From: Liopterus haemorrhoidalis
Taxonomy: Eukaryota > Arthropoda > Insecta > Coleoptera > Dytiscidae
Length of the DNA: 64,000 nucleotides
NCBI GenBank assembly: GCA_963971575.1
Contig: OZ020611.1
Coordinates: 48,504,007-48,568,006 of the forward strand
Direction: 5' to 3'
The notes under the pieces are model-generated. The model did not search any database and was not told where the DNA came from. It saw only the letters and a program-made list of their open reading frames with translations. The position numbers and the translations under genes are program-made. Position 1 is the first letter of the stretch; each line of letters opens with the position of its first letter. Below are positions 11,795 to 22,560 of the stretch, piece by piece.

Positions 11795-11970
11795 AAGTGT
11801 GTTCCTTTGATTTAGGCGGAACTAGATTTTCAATTCTAGTTACCGATTAATTTAAGCTTTTGATCATTTTCTTCAAGAAAAGTCAACTTCAATATATAAA
11901 AAAATAGCTAATGACAACTTACAAAAATGAAAATTCCAGTTAGTTCCGCCTAATCATTTGGAATAGACTG
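11795..11970. mobile_element. TA-flanked MITE (family with ggcggaacta ends), short form
   Basis: The right end reverse-complemented is cagtctattccaaatgatta then ggcggaacta; the left end is a diverged version. TA flanks both sides. Related copies lie at 22190-22560, 34001-34396 and 41519-41678, and the family is linked to a transposase relic at 21421-22189. TA duplications indicate a Tc1/mariner-superfamily MITE. Confidence 0.78.
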
Positions 11971-11972
11971 TA

Positions 11973-13240
11973 CGTAGAAATTAAGTAGTGTTCACAATAT
12001 AAATTAAGACAGTGACAGAAATTTCTATCGATTTCTACTTTATCGATTGATATTTGACAGCTGTTTATATTTAATAATGAGTTTTTGAGTGTTGCATAGT
12101 TCTGAAAAGAATTAAAATAGGAGAAAATTTTATATTTATGCTCATAACAACATATTTGTTATAACATTTATGTGGAGAGAAATAAAAAAATATGGTCATA
12201 GAAATTTGTAGGTTGACAAGTGCTTACTGCGCATGCGTCAACTATAAATTACCGTAAGGGTTTGGAGTCTACAAACTTCTAATTTTAATTTATAAGTATA
12301 AGTATTAATTTAGAAGGTTGTGATCGATAACGTACAGTTACGTATAACAAACATTTACGTTAATTGTAAGTACTAATTTCGAGGTTCTGAACGCAGCATA
12401 ACACTGCAAGGTAGAAAGGCTTCAGGATTAAGTATAAGTATAAAAAAAAAGAAGAAAAAAAATAATATACTGAATACTACTTAATGATTTATTTACAATC
12501 ATGTTCAGGTAGTGGAAACTAAATTTTTGAAAGCCGTGAAAGGACTTGAATGTATTCGAAAAATCTCGAAAGAATGCTCTCTTCCAGAATTGGCAAGCAG
12601 GTCCTTTTGTATAAGACAGAAGGAATGTGAGACCAAAGAAGGCCCAGGAAGATATAAGTGACAGAAGAACTATATATTGTAATCCATGAAAGATTAAGAT
12701 TCTATTAAATTACAATAATAATAAAAAAAATCATCGGTTTGATCATTAATTTGTTTATTATATTTAGAATTGGTATCATGTCCTGCTTTTATAAACCGAT
12801 CGAAACGTAATAAAAGTATATGAGTTATCAGTTAGGTACATTAAAATGTGAATCTGTTAATGAGTGGCCAATGTTGTAGAACAGCTGATTGTCATAAGTG
12901 TGATCGTGGTTGGCAAGGCAAGGGTAGGAGCGGTCGTTCGGTGTTTCCCACGAGGAGCGACAAGGACAGAGCAACTTGTAGAATGTGCTCATGGTCACGA
13001 GGGCGGAGGGACCGCCAGACATACCACACAAACCAATACCATCAGTAGGACATGGACTTGCATCAAGTGAACACTTACGCCAACATCTCCACGCTACCAC
13101 CACATCATCGTCTTACGTATTTGCACTGGAGATCAGACTCAATCTCACGTTTGTACAGGGCATAATTTGATTTTGAAATAGTAAATAATTTATATATATT
13201 TTTGTTATATTACAGTTTAAAATCGTCCCAATCAAGATAC
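11973..13240. other. unassigned; GC-richer patch 12860-13150
   Basis: No recognisable gene. 12860-13150 is GC-richer than its surroundings and open in several frames on both strands over about 200-270 bases. I recognise no domain in any frame, so I do not call it coding. Confidence 0.3.
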
Positions 13241-13244
13241 ATTT

Positions 13245-13350
13245 AGCTAACCAAGAAGGCTCGGGTTCTAGTCCTGGTCATGCAAGAATGTTTGTATATA
13301 TTTTAAAAATTACTAATAATTTATCTAAAATTAAAATAAATACATACTGG
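13245..13350 (+). mobile_element. possible tRNA-derived SINE fragment
   Basis: ctcgggttctagtcctggtc resembles a Pol III B box. It is followed by tcatgcaagaatgtttgt and an A-rich tail, a layout shared with 17845-17975 and 27885-28045. Confidence 0.4.
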
Positions 13351-13577
13351 TTAGTGGCCATCAGTTGCTAAGACCAAAAATTAAAAGAAAAAGAAGATAC
13401 ATTTAGAGTTTCATCTATCTCTATGCGAAAATTGATGAAAATTGTCACTTTAATTAGTTTGGTTTTAAATATTATATTGGTAATAAATTTCTCCATGATA
13501 AGTTTATGTGGGACATATACTTTTACTTCTTTTGATGATTTTTCAATCAATAGAATTTCACTTGATAACAAAAAATT

Positions 13578-14097
13578 AGCTGTGGCCACCACAGGACCGG
13601 CCGCCATCATAAAGTACTTATTTAATTTATGCTGCTTTATCAAAAAAGTGTCTCAAATAATAGTTGTTAGTTATTGCTTTTATAATAACTTTTGTTAAAT
13701 ACATTTTTTCGAAATATTTTTCTGTTATGAAATATGCGGAAAAATCTTAAAATCGACATGAGTAAACTTCCATTTCTAGTCAACCGATTTTTACCAAAAG
13801 TTGATCAACTCGTGCCATTGATGTCAAAAGCTTAAATATGAAGTATCATAAAAATCGTCAAATTTGTTCTGCACGCGTACACAGACCGACAGACGGATGG
13901 ACGGACGGACCGACAGACCGACAGACCGACAGACCGACAGACCGACAGACCGACAGACCGACAGACCGACAGACATCATGCTAAAAATAGTCAAAACGTT
14001 ATGTAGGGACTTCAATTCGTGGAGATCCATCGAAATCTCGAAATGTCAAAATCGGTATGATCACAATACCTCCCTTATATATGTTGACGGTTGGTAA
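13578..14097 (+). repeat. dispersed repeat with octamer microsatellite, copy 1
   Basis: It begins with the palindromic ctgtggccaccacag and contains aaaatcttaaaatcgacatg and the caactcgtgccattgatg block. An 8-bp microsatellite follows (~13880-13975, unit ccgacaga), then catcatgctaaaaatagtca, and it ends at atatgttgacggttggtaaa. The copy at 19072-19716 has the same order. No coding region or terminal duplication is evident, so the transposon class is unknown. Confidence 0.75.
13880..13975. repeat. (ccgacaga)n 8-bp microsatellite
   Basis: About eight clean octamers plus degenerate flanking units. The frame reading TDRPTDRQ is a by-product. Confidence 0.9.
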
Positions 14098-14451
14098 AAA
14101 CTAAATTTATTACTTTCAGCATTTATAAAAATGATATTAATGAAATTTTTATTCATACTAAAAATTGTTCAAGACATGATGTAATTTTTGGACTAGTATT
14201 GATAGAGTGCAATCTATAACATATAGCCGTACCAAATTATTTTTGAAGATCGCAATAAAATAATAAAAGTTATAGAACTCATAAAATTACAGTAGAAGTG
14301 ATATAACTAGGCGTGTCAACCCATAGCCGTAGGAATTAGTTTTTCACATTACGCACTTAATCTTAAAAGATTAACAAAAACAAGTATACTTATTTATACT
14401 TATTTATAAAATATGTGTAAACATTCTCTGTGATGTAAAAAACACCAATAA

Positions 14452-14491
14452 AGATTATTATTATTATATTTATTATTATTATTATTATTAT
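14452..14491. repeat. (ATT)n microsatellite
   Basis: Roughly a dozen ATT units with small interruptions. Confidence 0.85.
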
Positions 14492-14504
14492 GGGGTTTGT
14501 CAGG

Positions 14505-14635
14505 TCTTGACAAGCGTCCACTAATCTCAAACTTCAGCAATTCATGCCAACATATTTAATAAATATATTTTATTATGGATTAATACAATCAGTTCTTTTT
14601 TATGGGATTATTGGTTACGGTGGTGCTAGTAGTAC
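14505..14635 (+). pseudogene. possible LINE reverse-transcriptase fragment
   Basis: One frame reads FMPTYLINIFYYGLIQSVLF followed by YGIIGYGGASS. This resembles the segment after the polymerase domain in Jockey/CR1-like non-LTR elements (Y..L..S.L.YGI..WG). It is short and has no other support. Confidence 0.4.
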
Positions 14636-15035
14636 ATACACCGGCGGTGAAAGGCAGGGGCGACAGGGGCACAGACCCAGGGCGCCAGCTCTTAGAGGCG
14701 CCAAAACAAACGCTTAAATATACATATTCTAAGTTTTAATTAAGTTTTCTCTTTTTATATAGAATTAAAATTATAAATTTTCATTTCTATATTAATCTTG
14801 TACATGTTAAATATAAAATTGAGTTTAAAGATGTGCACATATATTGATTATATAATAATATTCAATCTTCTTTTGGACTGTATTAACTTTCATACACATC
14901 TGAAAACATTTATAACTGAATTTGATGGCACATTTAGATATACAATGGCACATTGACTTAATTTGTTCCTGACTGCGGCTCGAATCTTAAAAATTATGTA
15001 TCTCTAAACCCAATTTTCCATTATATCTTATGAGA

Positions 15036-15405
15036 AATCAATTATTCCTTCGCAGAAATCCAATATATTACAGTCTGCGATATGCCAAAGGATGCCTCTA
15101 TCTCACGGTAAGTCACATGCCGATCTTCTTCAATCATTTTACGCACAGCATCGATGTTTTTTTGAATCACAACCGATTTCATCGAGATTCATCACTGACG
15201 GATGCACGACCACGACGATTTTCAGCAAACCAATTGCAAACAGTCTTTTCTGATGGTGCTTCAATACCAAAATTTGAACCAAGCAAATCTATGCATTGTT
15301 GTTGAGTTAGGCCGTTACTAAAATCATAAAAAATCATCCAAGGAAAACCTTCACGAGTAATATCCATTTTTTCACAAACTTGTTTTTTTAAACGCTCACT
15401 GTCAC
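15036..15405 (-). pseudogene. mariner copy 3a, N-terminal fragment
   Basis: The minus strand gives KKQVCEKMDITREGFPWMIF, then FSNGLTQQQCIDLLGSNFG and the HTH region up to the ISQT-like segment. It abuts copy 3b and repeats the same N-terminal region, so two partial mariners lie side by side. Confidence 0.8.
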
Positions 15406-15409
15406 CCAA

Positions 15410-16104
15410 ACAGTGGATTCTTGCTTAGTTTCTGGTTCATATGAATAAATCCAATAAATTGATGTTGTATACGGATTTTTCAGTACCTAGGTTGATTTTT
15501 TTTAGCGTTCCCTTACACCAATCAACATAAGCCTTTTTTGAGCTTCGGTTTCCAATTATTCCAAATCCATCGGGAACAGATCTTTTTCACAGCTAAATGT
15601 TCATGCAAAATCGAATGTATTGCAGTCTGCCATATGCCAAAGGATGCCTCTATTTCACGGTAAGTCACATGCCGATCTTCTTCAATCTTTTTGCGCACAG
15701 CATCGATGTTTTTTTTTAAATCACAACCGATTTTGGTCGACCTTCACGAGATTGATCACTGACGGATGCACGACCACGACGAAATTATGCAAACCAATTG
15801 TAAACAGTCTTTTCTGATGGTGCTTCATTACCAAAAGTTGAACGAAGCGTATCTATGCATTGTTGTTGAGTTAGGCCTTTACTAAAATCGTAAAAAATCT
15901 TCCAACGAAAACCTTCACGAGTAATATTTATGTTTCCACAAACTTGTTTTTTTTTAACGCTGACTGTCAACAAACTACTCGGTCAATTTATAAGCTGCCA
16001 CTGATTTCACAATAACAAATGTCAAATTTTACGAATATAGTAATGACACATTTCAATATTGCCATCTAGTGGTCGTTTGTAAAAACATAAAATGTAACCT
16101 CGTA
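15410..16104 (-). pseudogene. mariner copy 3b, 5' half
   Basis: The 5' end at 16104 (gtaacctcg) matches the termini of copies 1 and 2. The minus strand then reads the transposase N-terminus from NITREGFRWKIFYDFSKGLT through the HTH, a WIPxNLxE-like region and part of the ETxQ box before stopping at 15410. It carries several frameshifts. Confidence 0.83.
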
Positions 16105-16655
16105 TTATTTATTTATTTATTTGGAAATAAATTTTATTACGTTACTACTAATTAGGAGGTTGCCAAAATAATTAAGATATCAAGGTGGTCCACGGTTGTT
16201 AAAAGGTAAAAAACCACTGGTATAGTGTACGACTAATCCGTGACCGTGCCTGACGCGTGTCGGTGCTCAGAGAATTCAGTCTTAGTGGCACAGTACCATC
16301 AGCTTGTACAGCGCGTGCATGGCGACCGGTGACCAGCGGCACTCTCCTAACAGACACGGTACACGGTACCGGTACCGTTAATAGAGAAGCCTAGACAGAC
16401 CTAGTGCCAGACAACAGACAGCTATGTACCGTAAATTACATAAAAGGGATACACGCTTCATTTCGTTTACTATACATCGAATAGTTTTATGGAAAGTGAA
16501 ATGAATAGAAAATATATTTTTATTACAGTAAATAGCACGTTTGTCAATAAATAATAAGGGAAATTAAAGATGGAGATATTTTAACATTTTGAAAATTTGA
16601 CGGATAATTTGAAGTAAATATGGTAACTGGATCAAGTATTAAAAAATAATACTCT
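16105..16655. other. unassigned; hAT-like end near 16205, GC-richer 16215-16400
   Basis: ggtaaaaaaccactg near 16215 looks like an isolated hAT terminus. The GC-richer stretch after it has no recognisable ORF. Confidence 0.3.
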
Positions 16656-16921
16656 AATATTTTTAACAAGCATATAATGAAGGCTGTATTGCATGAGGAT
16701 GAAGTTTACCGCCGCGCCGAAACGAAGGTTGTAATCATACGAGTGTATTATAGCCATCATATACGAGGCAAATATAATATTGTCACTACAACTATATAAT
16801 TTAATAATTAAAATATTAAATTTAATTTTAAAACACAGAAATTCTGAAAGTCAATTGTTAAACTTCGGAACCTTCGTCATCAAGATGGCTACCGAACCAT
16901 CAGCTGATTGTAACCTACAAC

Positions 16922-17084
16922 CAGCGCCGGCGTTAGAGTTTTTGCCGCCACAGGTAAGATTTTTTTTTTGCCCCAGTGATAAAAGTAATAAACACATTGT
17001 TACACAAGCATTCAATAATTTGGCGCTTTTCCATATTTTGTGCTACAGGCGAATGCTCCACCTGTCCGTAACGCCGGCGTCGCG
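16922..17084. mobile_element. small TIR insertion (163 bp)
   Basis: Inverted ends are cagcgccggcgtta and, on the right, taacgccggcg followed by tcgcg. It is flanked by tacaac on both sides (16916-16921 and 17085-17090). The homologous locus at 60240 lacks it. The size is MITE-like; the ends resemble hAT but the visible duplication is only 6 bp. Confidence 0.6.
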
Positions 17085-17103
17085 TACAACAATGTTTAAA
17101 ATA

Positions 17104-17485
17104 CTACTCCCTCCGTTCCAAAATAGTATCCGATTTAGGAATTTTATTTGTTTCAAAATAAATATCCAATTTCATTAAAAAAAATGCAGAGGGATATATA
17201 ACGTATATTTTCACAACTAAACTAAATGTGAGGAGCTTGTAATCGTTGCCTCCTCTATGAAGCAAGGCCAATTCCATACACTTCTGCAGTGTAATGAAAC
17301 AATTGTCTAGTTTTTCCGCGGTTATTTCATCCCATGTTTTATGCACGGCGGCAATGAGTTTATCAATACTGGACAGGGACTCTTTGTGTTGTAATTATTG
17401 ATTGGCGTGAAAGAAACCTAAATCGAGGACTAATTTAATTTCATTATTTGAATAATCCATTAAAAAACTAAAATCGGACACTTAT
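17104..17485 (-). pseudogene. mariner-like 3' fragment with Stowaway-type end
   Basis: After a TA the terminus reads ctccctccgttccaaaatag, the end sequence of plant mariner-like elements and Stowaway MITEs. The minus strand encodes a transposase C-terminus (SLSSIDKLIAAVHKTWDEIT, then LDNCFITLQKCMELALLHRG and GNDYK). It resembles the conserved end of plant-type mariner transposases, where a LQ-x-CM block precedes a GGN-x-YK block. The other end (aaaatcggacacttatttt) is a shortened inverted match to the left terminus. The catalytic core is absent. Family placement comes from remembered motifs, so it needs a search to confirm. Confidence 0.6.
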
Positions 17486-17844
17486 TTTATTTTTTATTGT
17501 TTTATTTATTCTAACTTATAAATAATATTCTAACTATAAATATGGACTGTGTGAAGAGCAAATTGCCATCGTTGCTGAGCGCCAAAAATTTTAACTAATT
17601 AACTAACTTATAAATAATAACTTGCAGTGTCAAAAGACGTTCTTTGGCCTCAGATGAGCACGCATGCGCGTCCCTTTTTTACTAGAGGTCGACACATAAT
17701 GAATTTATTATTTGATGATCGTATATAAAAAAAAAGTTAAGTAGTTACTTTATTGGCGCATAGTATTTCTGGCTATTGTTTAATCAAGAAATATCGGAGC
17801 TAGTGTCTGAAAAATATAAATTTTAAGCTTTGGCTATTTTAAGT

Positions 17845-17975
17845 TTCTAAGTTCTAGGGTTCGAATACCGTTCAGGCATGGAATTTGCATTAAGAAAAAT
17901 TATAATTATCCTGGCTAATTTCATCAATAACAAAGGACATAAACGTGAAATAAAAAAAAAAAAATAAATAAATAT
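17845..17975 (+). mobile_element. tRNA-derived SINE-like sequence
   Basis: The B-box-like gggttcgaatacc is followed by ttcaggcatgg and ends in a 13-A run with aaataaataaat. No clear target duplication is visible. Confidence 0.45.
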
Positions 17976-18586
17976 ATAAAATAAAACAACTAGCTTGCAT
18001 AATAAGGTGAGGGACTGTTAAGATTTCATTCTTTCAAATAATAAAGATTAAAGTTTCAGGTAATTAAAATCAAGTCAACAAAACCAAAATATAGAGCAAC
18101 TATTGTTCTAATATACAAACATAAATTATAGGTTGAGGCTGCATAATAATGCGGTGATATCATGGCGTCAAGCTTTCAGATAATATAAAATAATTATTCT
18201 GAAGCAGTTCTTTTCTGGCTATGATTGAATAAAGATGTTTAAAGCCTATGTATGAGTTTTATTTAATAATCTCCAAAAACCCTTTATTTCAACAGGGACA
18301 ATAATTTTTAGCATATTTTTACCCTAAATGATGTCAAAATAAAAAGATTTTTAAAAGTTCTGAAAACTCATCTTGTAGGCATTTTTGAAGATAGTTCTTT
18401 CATAATTGCCAGATTTTTATATCTTATCATTTGCAATCGAAGTCAAATTTCCCTGCTGCTAAAATTGCTGTTTTCACAATCACCATACTAGGAATGAAGA
18501 TAGGTGTCCGGGTATCCGCTATCCGACCAGTTAATATTGTACCCGGTTCTCATATTTTTATTACCCGCTAGCAATTATCTACTCAT

Positions 18587-18609
18587 TATCCGTTAACTAT
18601 TAACGGATA
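18587..18609. repeat. 10-bp-arm hairpin in a region of ggatagcg inverted motifs
   Basis: tatccgttaa, then cta, then ttaacggata. Further cggatagcg motifs lie inverted at 18506-18524 and 18731-18745, so 18500-18780 may be a decayed TIR element. Confidence 0.5.
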
Positions 18610-19071
18610 GCAAATAATTAACGCATAATTATGATGTTTTGAGTATTTCGTCTTATCTATGAGAATGTTGTTGTAAAAAAAAAATCCCATCCTATCTCTT
18701 GTTTGGAAAAATTAAAAGATGCAGTGCATAATTAACGGATAGCGGGGTAATAGCCTGGTAATGGTATTGGGTACCTTGTTCCAGAAATTTTTAATTCTCG
18801 ACATTCCTACACCATACTCATTTGATTTGGCTCTACCTGGCTTATTTTTGTGATTAAAGTGAAAAATTTGCTTACTAAACTGTTTTCAAATAACTAAATA
18901 TTTAGGATAAATAATAATAAAGATAAAGATATAGCATAAAAATAAAAAGTTAACAATACTTTGGCCATGTCAAGACAAAATAATATGTACCCAGTAAACA
19001 CTGAATCCTTCCGTTAAATTATTTATTAATTTTGCCATTACGTTAAATAAGGCCTATATTAGTTAAAAATC

Positions 19072-19716
19072 AGCTGTGGCCACCACAGGACCATCGTAAA
19101 GTACTTATATAAAATACATTCTAGCAGCAGAGTAGAAATAACTTTGCCTAATATTTTCTAACAGAGATATTATTTATCACGACCATGGAAACGTTACATA
19201 TAAGTATGAAAAAATTGAGACTTTTTACAGTACTTTGAAATTTTACAGTAATTATTCGAAATTTTTCGTTTTATCAAAAATAATAAAATTTATTAATTAT
19301 TGCTTTTATAGCAACTTTTGTTCAATAATTTTTAGTTATGAAATATGCACAAAAATCTTAAAATTGACACGAGTAAACTCCCCTTTTTAGTCAACCGATT
19401 TTGACCAAAAGTTGACCAACTCGTGCCATTGATAGCAGAAGCTTTAATATGAAGTTTCATAAAAATCCTTTCAGCCGAATTTGCTCTGCACGTGTACACA
19501 GACAGACGGACAGACGGTCAGAGAGACGGACAGACGGACAGACAGACGAACAGACAGACAGACGGACAGACGGACAGACAGACCGACAGACATCATGCTA
19601 AAAATAGTCAAAACGTTATGTAGGGACCTCAATTCGTGGAGATCCATCGAAATCTCGAAATGTCAAAATCGGTATGATCACAATACCTCCCTTATATATG
19701 TTGACGGTCGGTAAAA
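19072..19716 (+). repeat. dispersed repeat with octamer microsatellite, copy 2
   Basis: It starts at the same palindromic ctgtggccaccacag as copy 1 and ends at atatgttgacggtcggtaaa. It is about 125 bp longer. Its microsatellite (19500-19590) uses cagacgga-type units where copy 1 uses ccgacaga. Confidence 0.75.
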
Positions 19717-19969
19717 ATATATATTGTTACGTCAAGTATTACGAAATTAGTCCGAATATATATTTTTTTCGACATATTTTATTCAGAACTATACAAATTT
19801 ACAAATCCGTTTTATTAGAAATGACATCATGTATAGGCGCTTAACAAATTTCTGTTTAAATCTCATAGTTTTTTCATCTATTGACAAAATAATGTTTATA
19901 CATTTTTCTTATATTTACAAATTAATATTTAAATATTGAATATGTCAAATTTACCAAGATTCTTTCCGT

Positions 19970-20470
19970 TTCCGCAATGATGGCACGCAGCAATAATGTA
20001 AGCAATGTTCTGCTGGCCACTTGTTTCAATCACATGTTTGAAATTCTCTTTCATTTCCCAGCCATCTTATTGTTGTTATTCTATCCGTCAAGTGTATCTT
20101 TGTGTTTTACCGAGCCGTGGAGTGCAGACCCCCCGAGGTCAATGTGTTTGTGAATAGGCCACTTCGCTCTCCTGTCCTGAACCTCTCTCAAGCAATTTGC
20201 TGGCCAGCGATTCCAGGAAAAGTTAACACAACCACGGACCATTTAGGTTTTTGAACATCTCTTCAAGATCTATACTAATGTCTGTAACGGTGATTTATAT
20301 TTTGGACAAAACTGGGTGTTTCTTAACATTTTCCCAAGGAATCTAATGGTTCTTACCGGACATTGGGACACATAGATCCGATCTATATGAATGTCACCTG
20401 TTAACTGATGGCGAACTAACAGATTGCCATTTTCTCTAATATAGTTGACAATTTGGCAACACATTTAAAA
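19970..20470 (-). other. unassigned coding-like stretch, broken
   Basis: The minus strand holds a 64-codon open segment (20270-20464) and further open pieces downstream in other frames. The base composition is GC-richer than its surroundings. I do not recognise the family. It could be a decayed transposon gene or a retro-pseudogene. Confidence 0.25.
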
Positions 20471-20865
20471 AAGATACCTCTTACGAGTAAATGAAACAAT
20501 GAGCATAACAAAAAATCAGAAACCCTACAATATAATTTATTTGCTTTTATAGTATGTCCAAAATGAAATGGCCACCCTCAATTATTGATTCCAATAATGA
20601 CTGATAGTATAACCATTATACCTGCTGCGTTTATGGTTCTGTTAATAACAGTTGCCAGGACCGTAATAATTATTTAAAATAAACGTGTTTTCTTATATGC
20701 TATTTAGAATGAAATGTATATACTCACATGATATTCTTTCACATTTTTATCAGGCTTAGGACTGACTATATTTGAATTATAATATAGACATGTTTAAAAA
20801 TCGTTTTGTTTTAAAGTCTTTATAGTCTATATCAATGTTTGTCAACCAAAAACTCACCGCGGACC

Positions 20866-21103
20866 CAGTGGCGGATTAAGCCTTCGCCGGGCCCAAGACA
20901 TTTTTGATTTACGGGCCCTCAACCAAGTGAAGAGAAAAAAAAAGATCCTCACCTCCTAAATCCAAGTGAAGAGCAAAAAAAAGGTCCTCACCTCCCAAAT
21001 CGAAGTGAAGAGCAAAAAAAAAACTTCCTCACCCAAATCGGGCCCTTGAAAATTACGGGCCCAAGACAATTGTCTTTTTTGTCTCTGCGAAAGTCCGCCA
21101 ATG
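20866..21103. mobile_element. nested hAT MITE (238 bp) with perfect 8-bp TSD
   Basis: The ends are cagtggcggattaag and, reverse-complemented, cattggcggactttc. The target duplication cgcggacc is perfect (20858-20865 and 21104-21111) and lies within the older hAT element. gggcccaagac repeats flank an internal minisatellite. Confidence 0.9.
20925..21045. repeat. minisatellite, three units, shared with 335-472
   Basis: The units read aagtgaagagc, an A-run, then ggtcctcacctcc. They are the reverse complement of the array inside the hAT element at 282-573, although the two elements' ends differ. Confidence 0.85.
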
Positions 21104-21420
21104 CGCGGACCAGTAAACTACATAATTTTCTAACGCGGACCACTAATAATAATTATTGGTTCATTTTTTGCAAGAATATAAATATATTAATGTGCTACTA
21201 AATATATTTATTTTATTTTTAGAATATCAGAGAAAGGTTAAAGAAAATAAACAAATTATAAATTATTTACATAAAAAAATGTACATAAAAAATAACAAAA
21301 TAACTACAAAAAAGCACATACAAAAATTTTCGCGGACCACTAAAAATTTGCTGCGGACCACCGGCGAACCACTTGTTGAGAAACACTGGTCTATATTAAA
21401 TACTTAAAATGCACAAAAAA

Positions 21421-22189
21421 AAATCAATCTTTTTTTGCAACAAAAATAAATCCTAGCAACTTCAAATAATTAGACATATGGCTAACTTTGTATAGAAATT
21501 CTATTCCGTCTTCTTCTAACTTTTTTATTAAAAGATGCACAGTCGGCACTATATTTTTCGAATAAAAGTCGTATATTTTATTTATTATTGTTTTAGACAT
21601 AAAACTATCTATTTTCTTAAAAAGTTGTAAATCCGGTAGTTTTCGCTGCGGATTTTTGCCACGAACAATGATAGGTTGAATTTTTCTGTATGGAACACTA
21701 GTTTATTCCGCAGTTCTAAGTATAGGTTTGTCATTATCTTCCGAAACTAACTTTTTATAAACGTTCAGTACCAGAACTTTGCAATCTTCTGACAAATGAC
21801 ATTTTTCTTTAGTAGCTACACATTTTCGCATTCCAAGTCAACGTCCACATTTTCACTACAGAAATTAGGATTTTTTTCAAAATCAAATGGTCGCGAAAGA
21901 GCCATGTTGTCAATGTATGCACGCTATAAACGTTGAAAATTAACTAACAAACAAGTATAACAACCCCTAAAATTTACAAACAATAGTTATATTATTTTTC
22001 TTTGAATTTTTCAACATGCCAGAAAACATTACCTTTCTTTTCATATTTCATATATATATTCACTGTTGGAATTTTAAATTTTCACATACCAACGTCAAAC
22101 ATGAAATAGCCCAAGTAAGGTCCCTTCTAGTGACAACCTAAAAGAACGAAATTCCCATTTAGTTCCGCCTAAACGTTTGGAATAACCTG
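21421..22189 (-). pseudogene. Tc1/mariner-type transposase relic attached to the ggcggaacta MITE end
   Basis: The minus strand starts at 22189 beside a TA with the same terminus as the MITE family (caggttattccaaacgttta, then ggcggaacta). It continues through about 285 bases matching the long MITE form, then opens at 21904 with MALSRPFDFEKNPNFCSENV. After a stop and shifts it reads SKTIINKIYDFY, VPTVHLLIKKLEEDGIEF and YLKLLGFIFVAKKD. This is the pattern of a helix-turn-helix N-terminal region of an insect Tc1/mariner-like transposase. The copy breaks off near 21421 before any catalytic domain. Function is inferred from context and a weak motif match. Confidence 0.5.
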
Positions 22190-22560
22190 TAAATGAGAAT
22201 TTTTTATTAAGAATGACACAAAAATTAAAATACAATGAAAAGGACATTTTATAATGACAATCAATTTAATCTAGAATTTGCAATGTGAGTATGATTTAAG
22301 CTTAAACAAAATGTCCAAAAGTCCGAATTAATAGATAAAAATGACTAGATTTGAAAATCTAGTTCCACCTAAACGTTTGGAATATCTTAAAGTTACTTTT
22401 AACGATTGAATTAAACGTTTGATCATTTTGTTGAATTTGTAATTTTTTTAGCAAAAGCCAACTTCAATCGTTAAGAAGTGAGCTAGTGACAACTTGAGAA
22501 AATTAAAATTCCATTTAGTTCCGCTTAAACTTTAGGAATAGCCTATAATTAAAAATATAG
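22190..22560. mobile_element. two partial MITEs of the ggcggaacta family
   Basis: 22190-22389 is the reverse complement of the left half of the 34001 element, ending at ggaactagatttt. 22390-22553 is the right half of the short form and ends tagttccgcttaaactttag, then gaatagcc beside TA. The two pieces face each other, indicating a rearranged or doubly inserted site. Confidence 0.6.

Larger units (their letters stand above)
16660..17520 (+). repeat. dispersed repeat, copy 1, split by two insertions
   Basis: The order tttaacaagcatataatg, ttgtaatcatacgagtgta, caagatggctaccgaaccat, acaatgtttaaaatacta, tttatttattctaact matches the uninterrupted copy at 60058-60290. That copy therefore shows the empty sites for the insertions at 16922-17084 and 17104-~17485. 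Confidence 0.72.
20833..21388. mobile_element. hAT element with perfect 8-bp TSD
   Basis: The ends are caatgtttgtcaacc and, reverse-complemented, cagtgtttctcaaca. The flanking gtctatat is identical on both sides (20825-20832 and 21389-21396). cgcggacc motifs recur near both ends. It contains the second hAT element at 20866-21103; without it the element is about 310 bp, a MITE. Confidence 0.87.

Noticed and set aside
13864..14097. TDRPTDRQ-repeat protein (also at 19481-19714)
   Set aside because: It is the octamer microsatellite read in frame, with no start context or homology.
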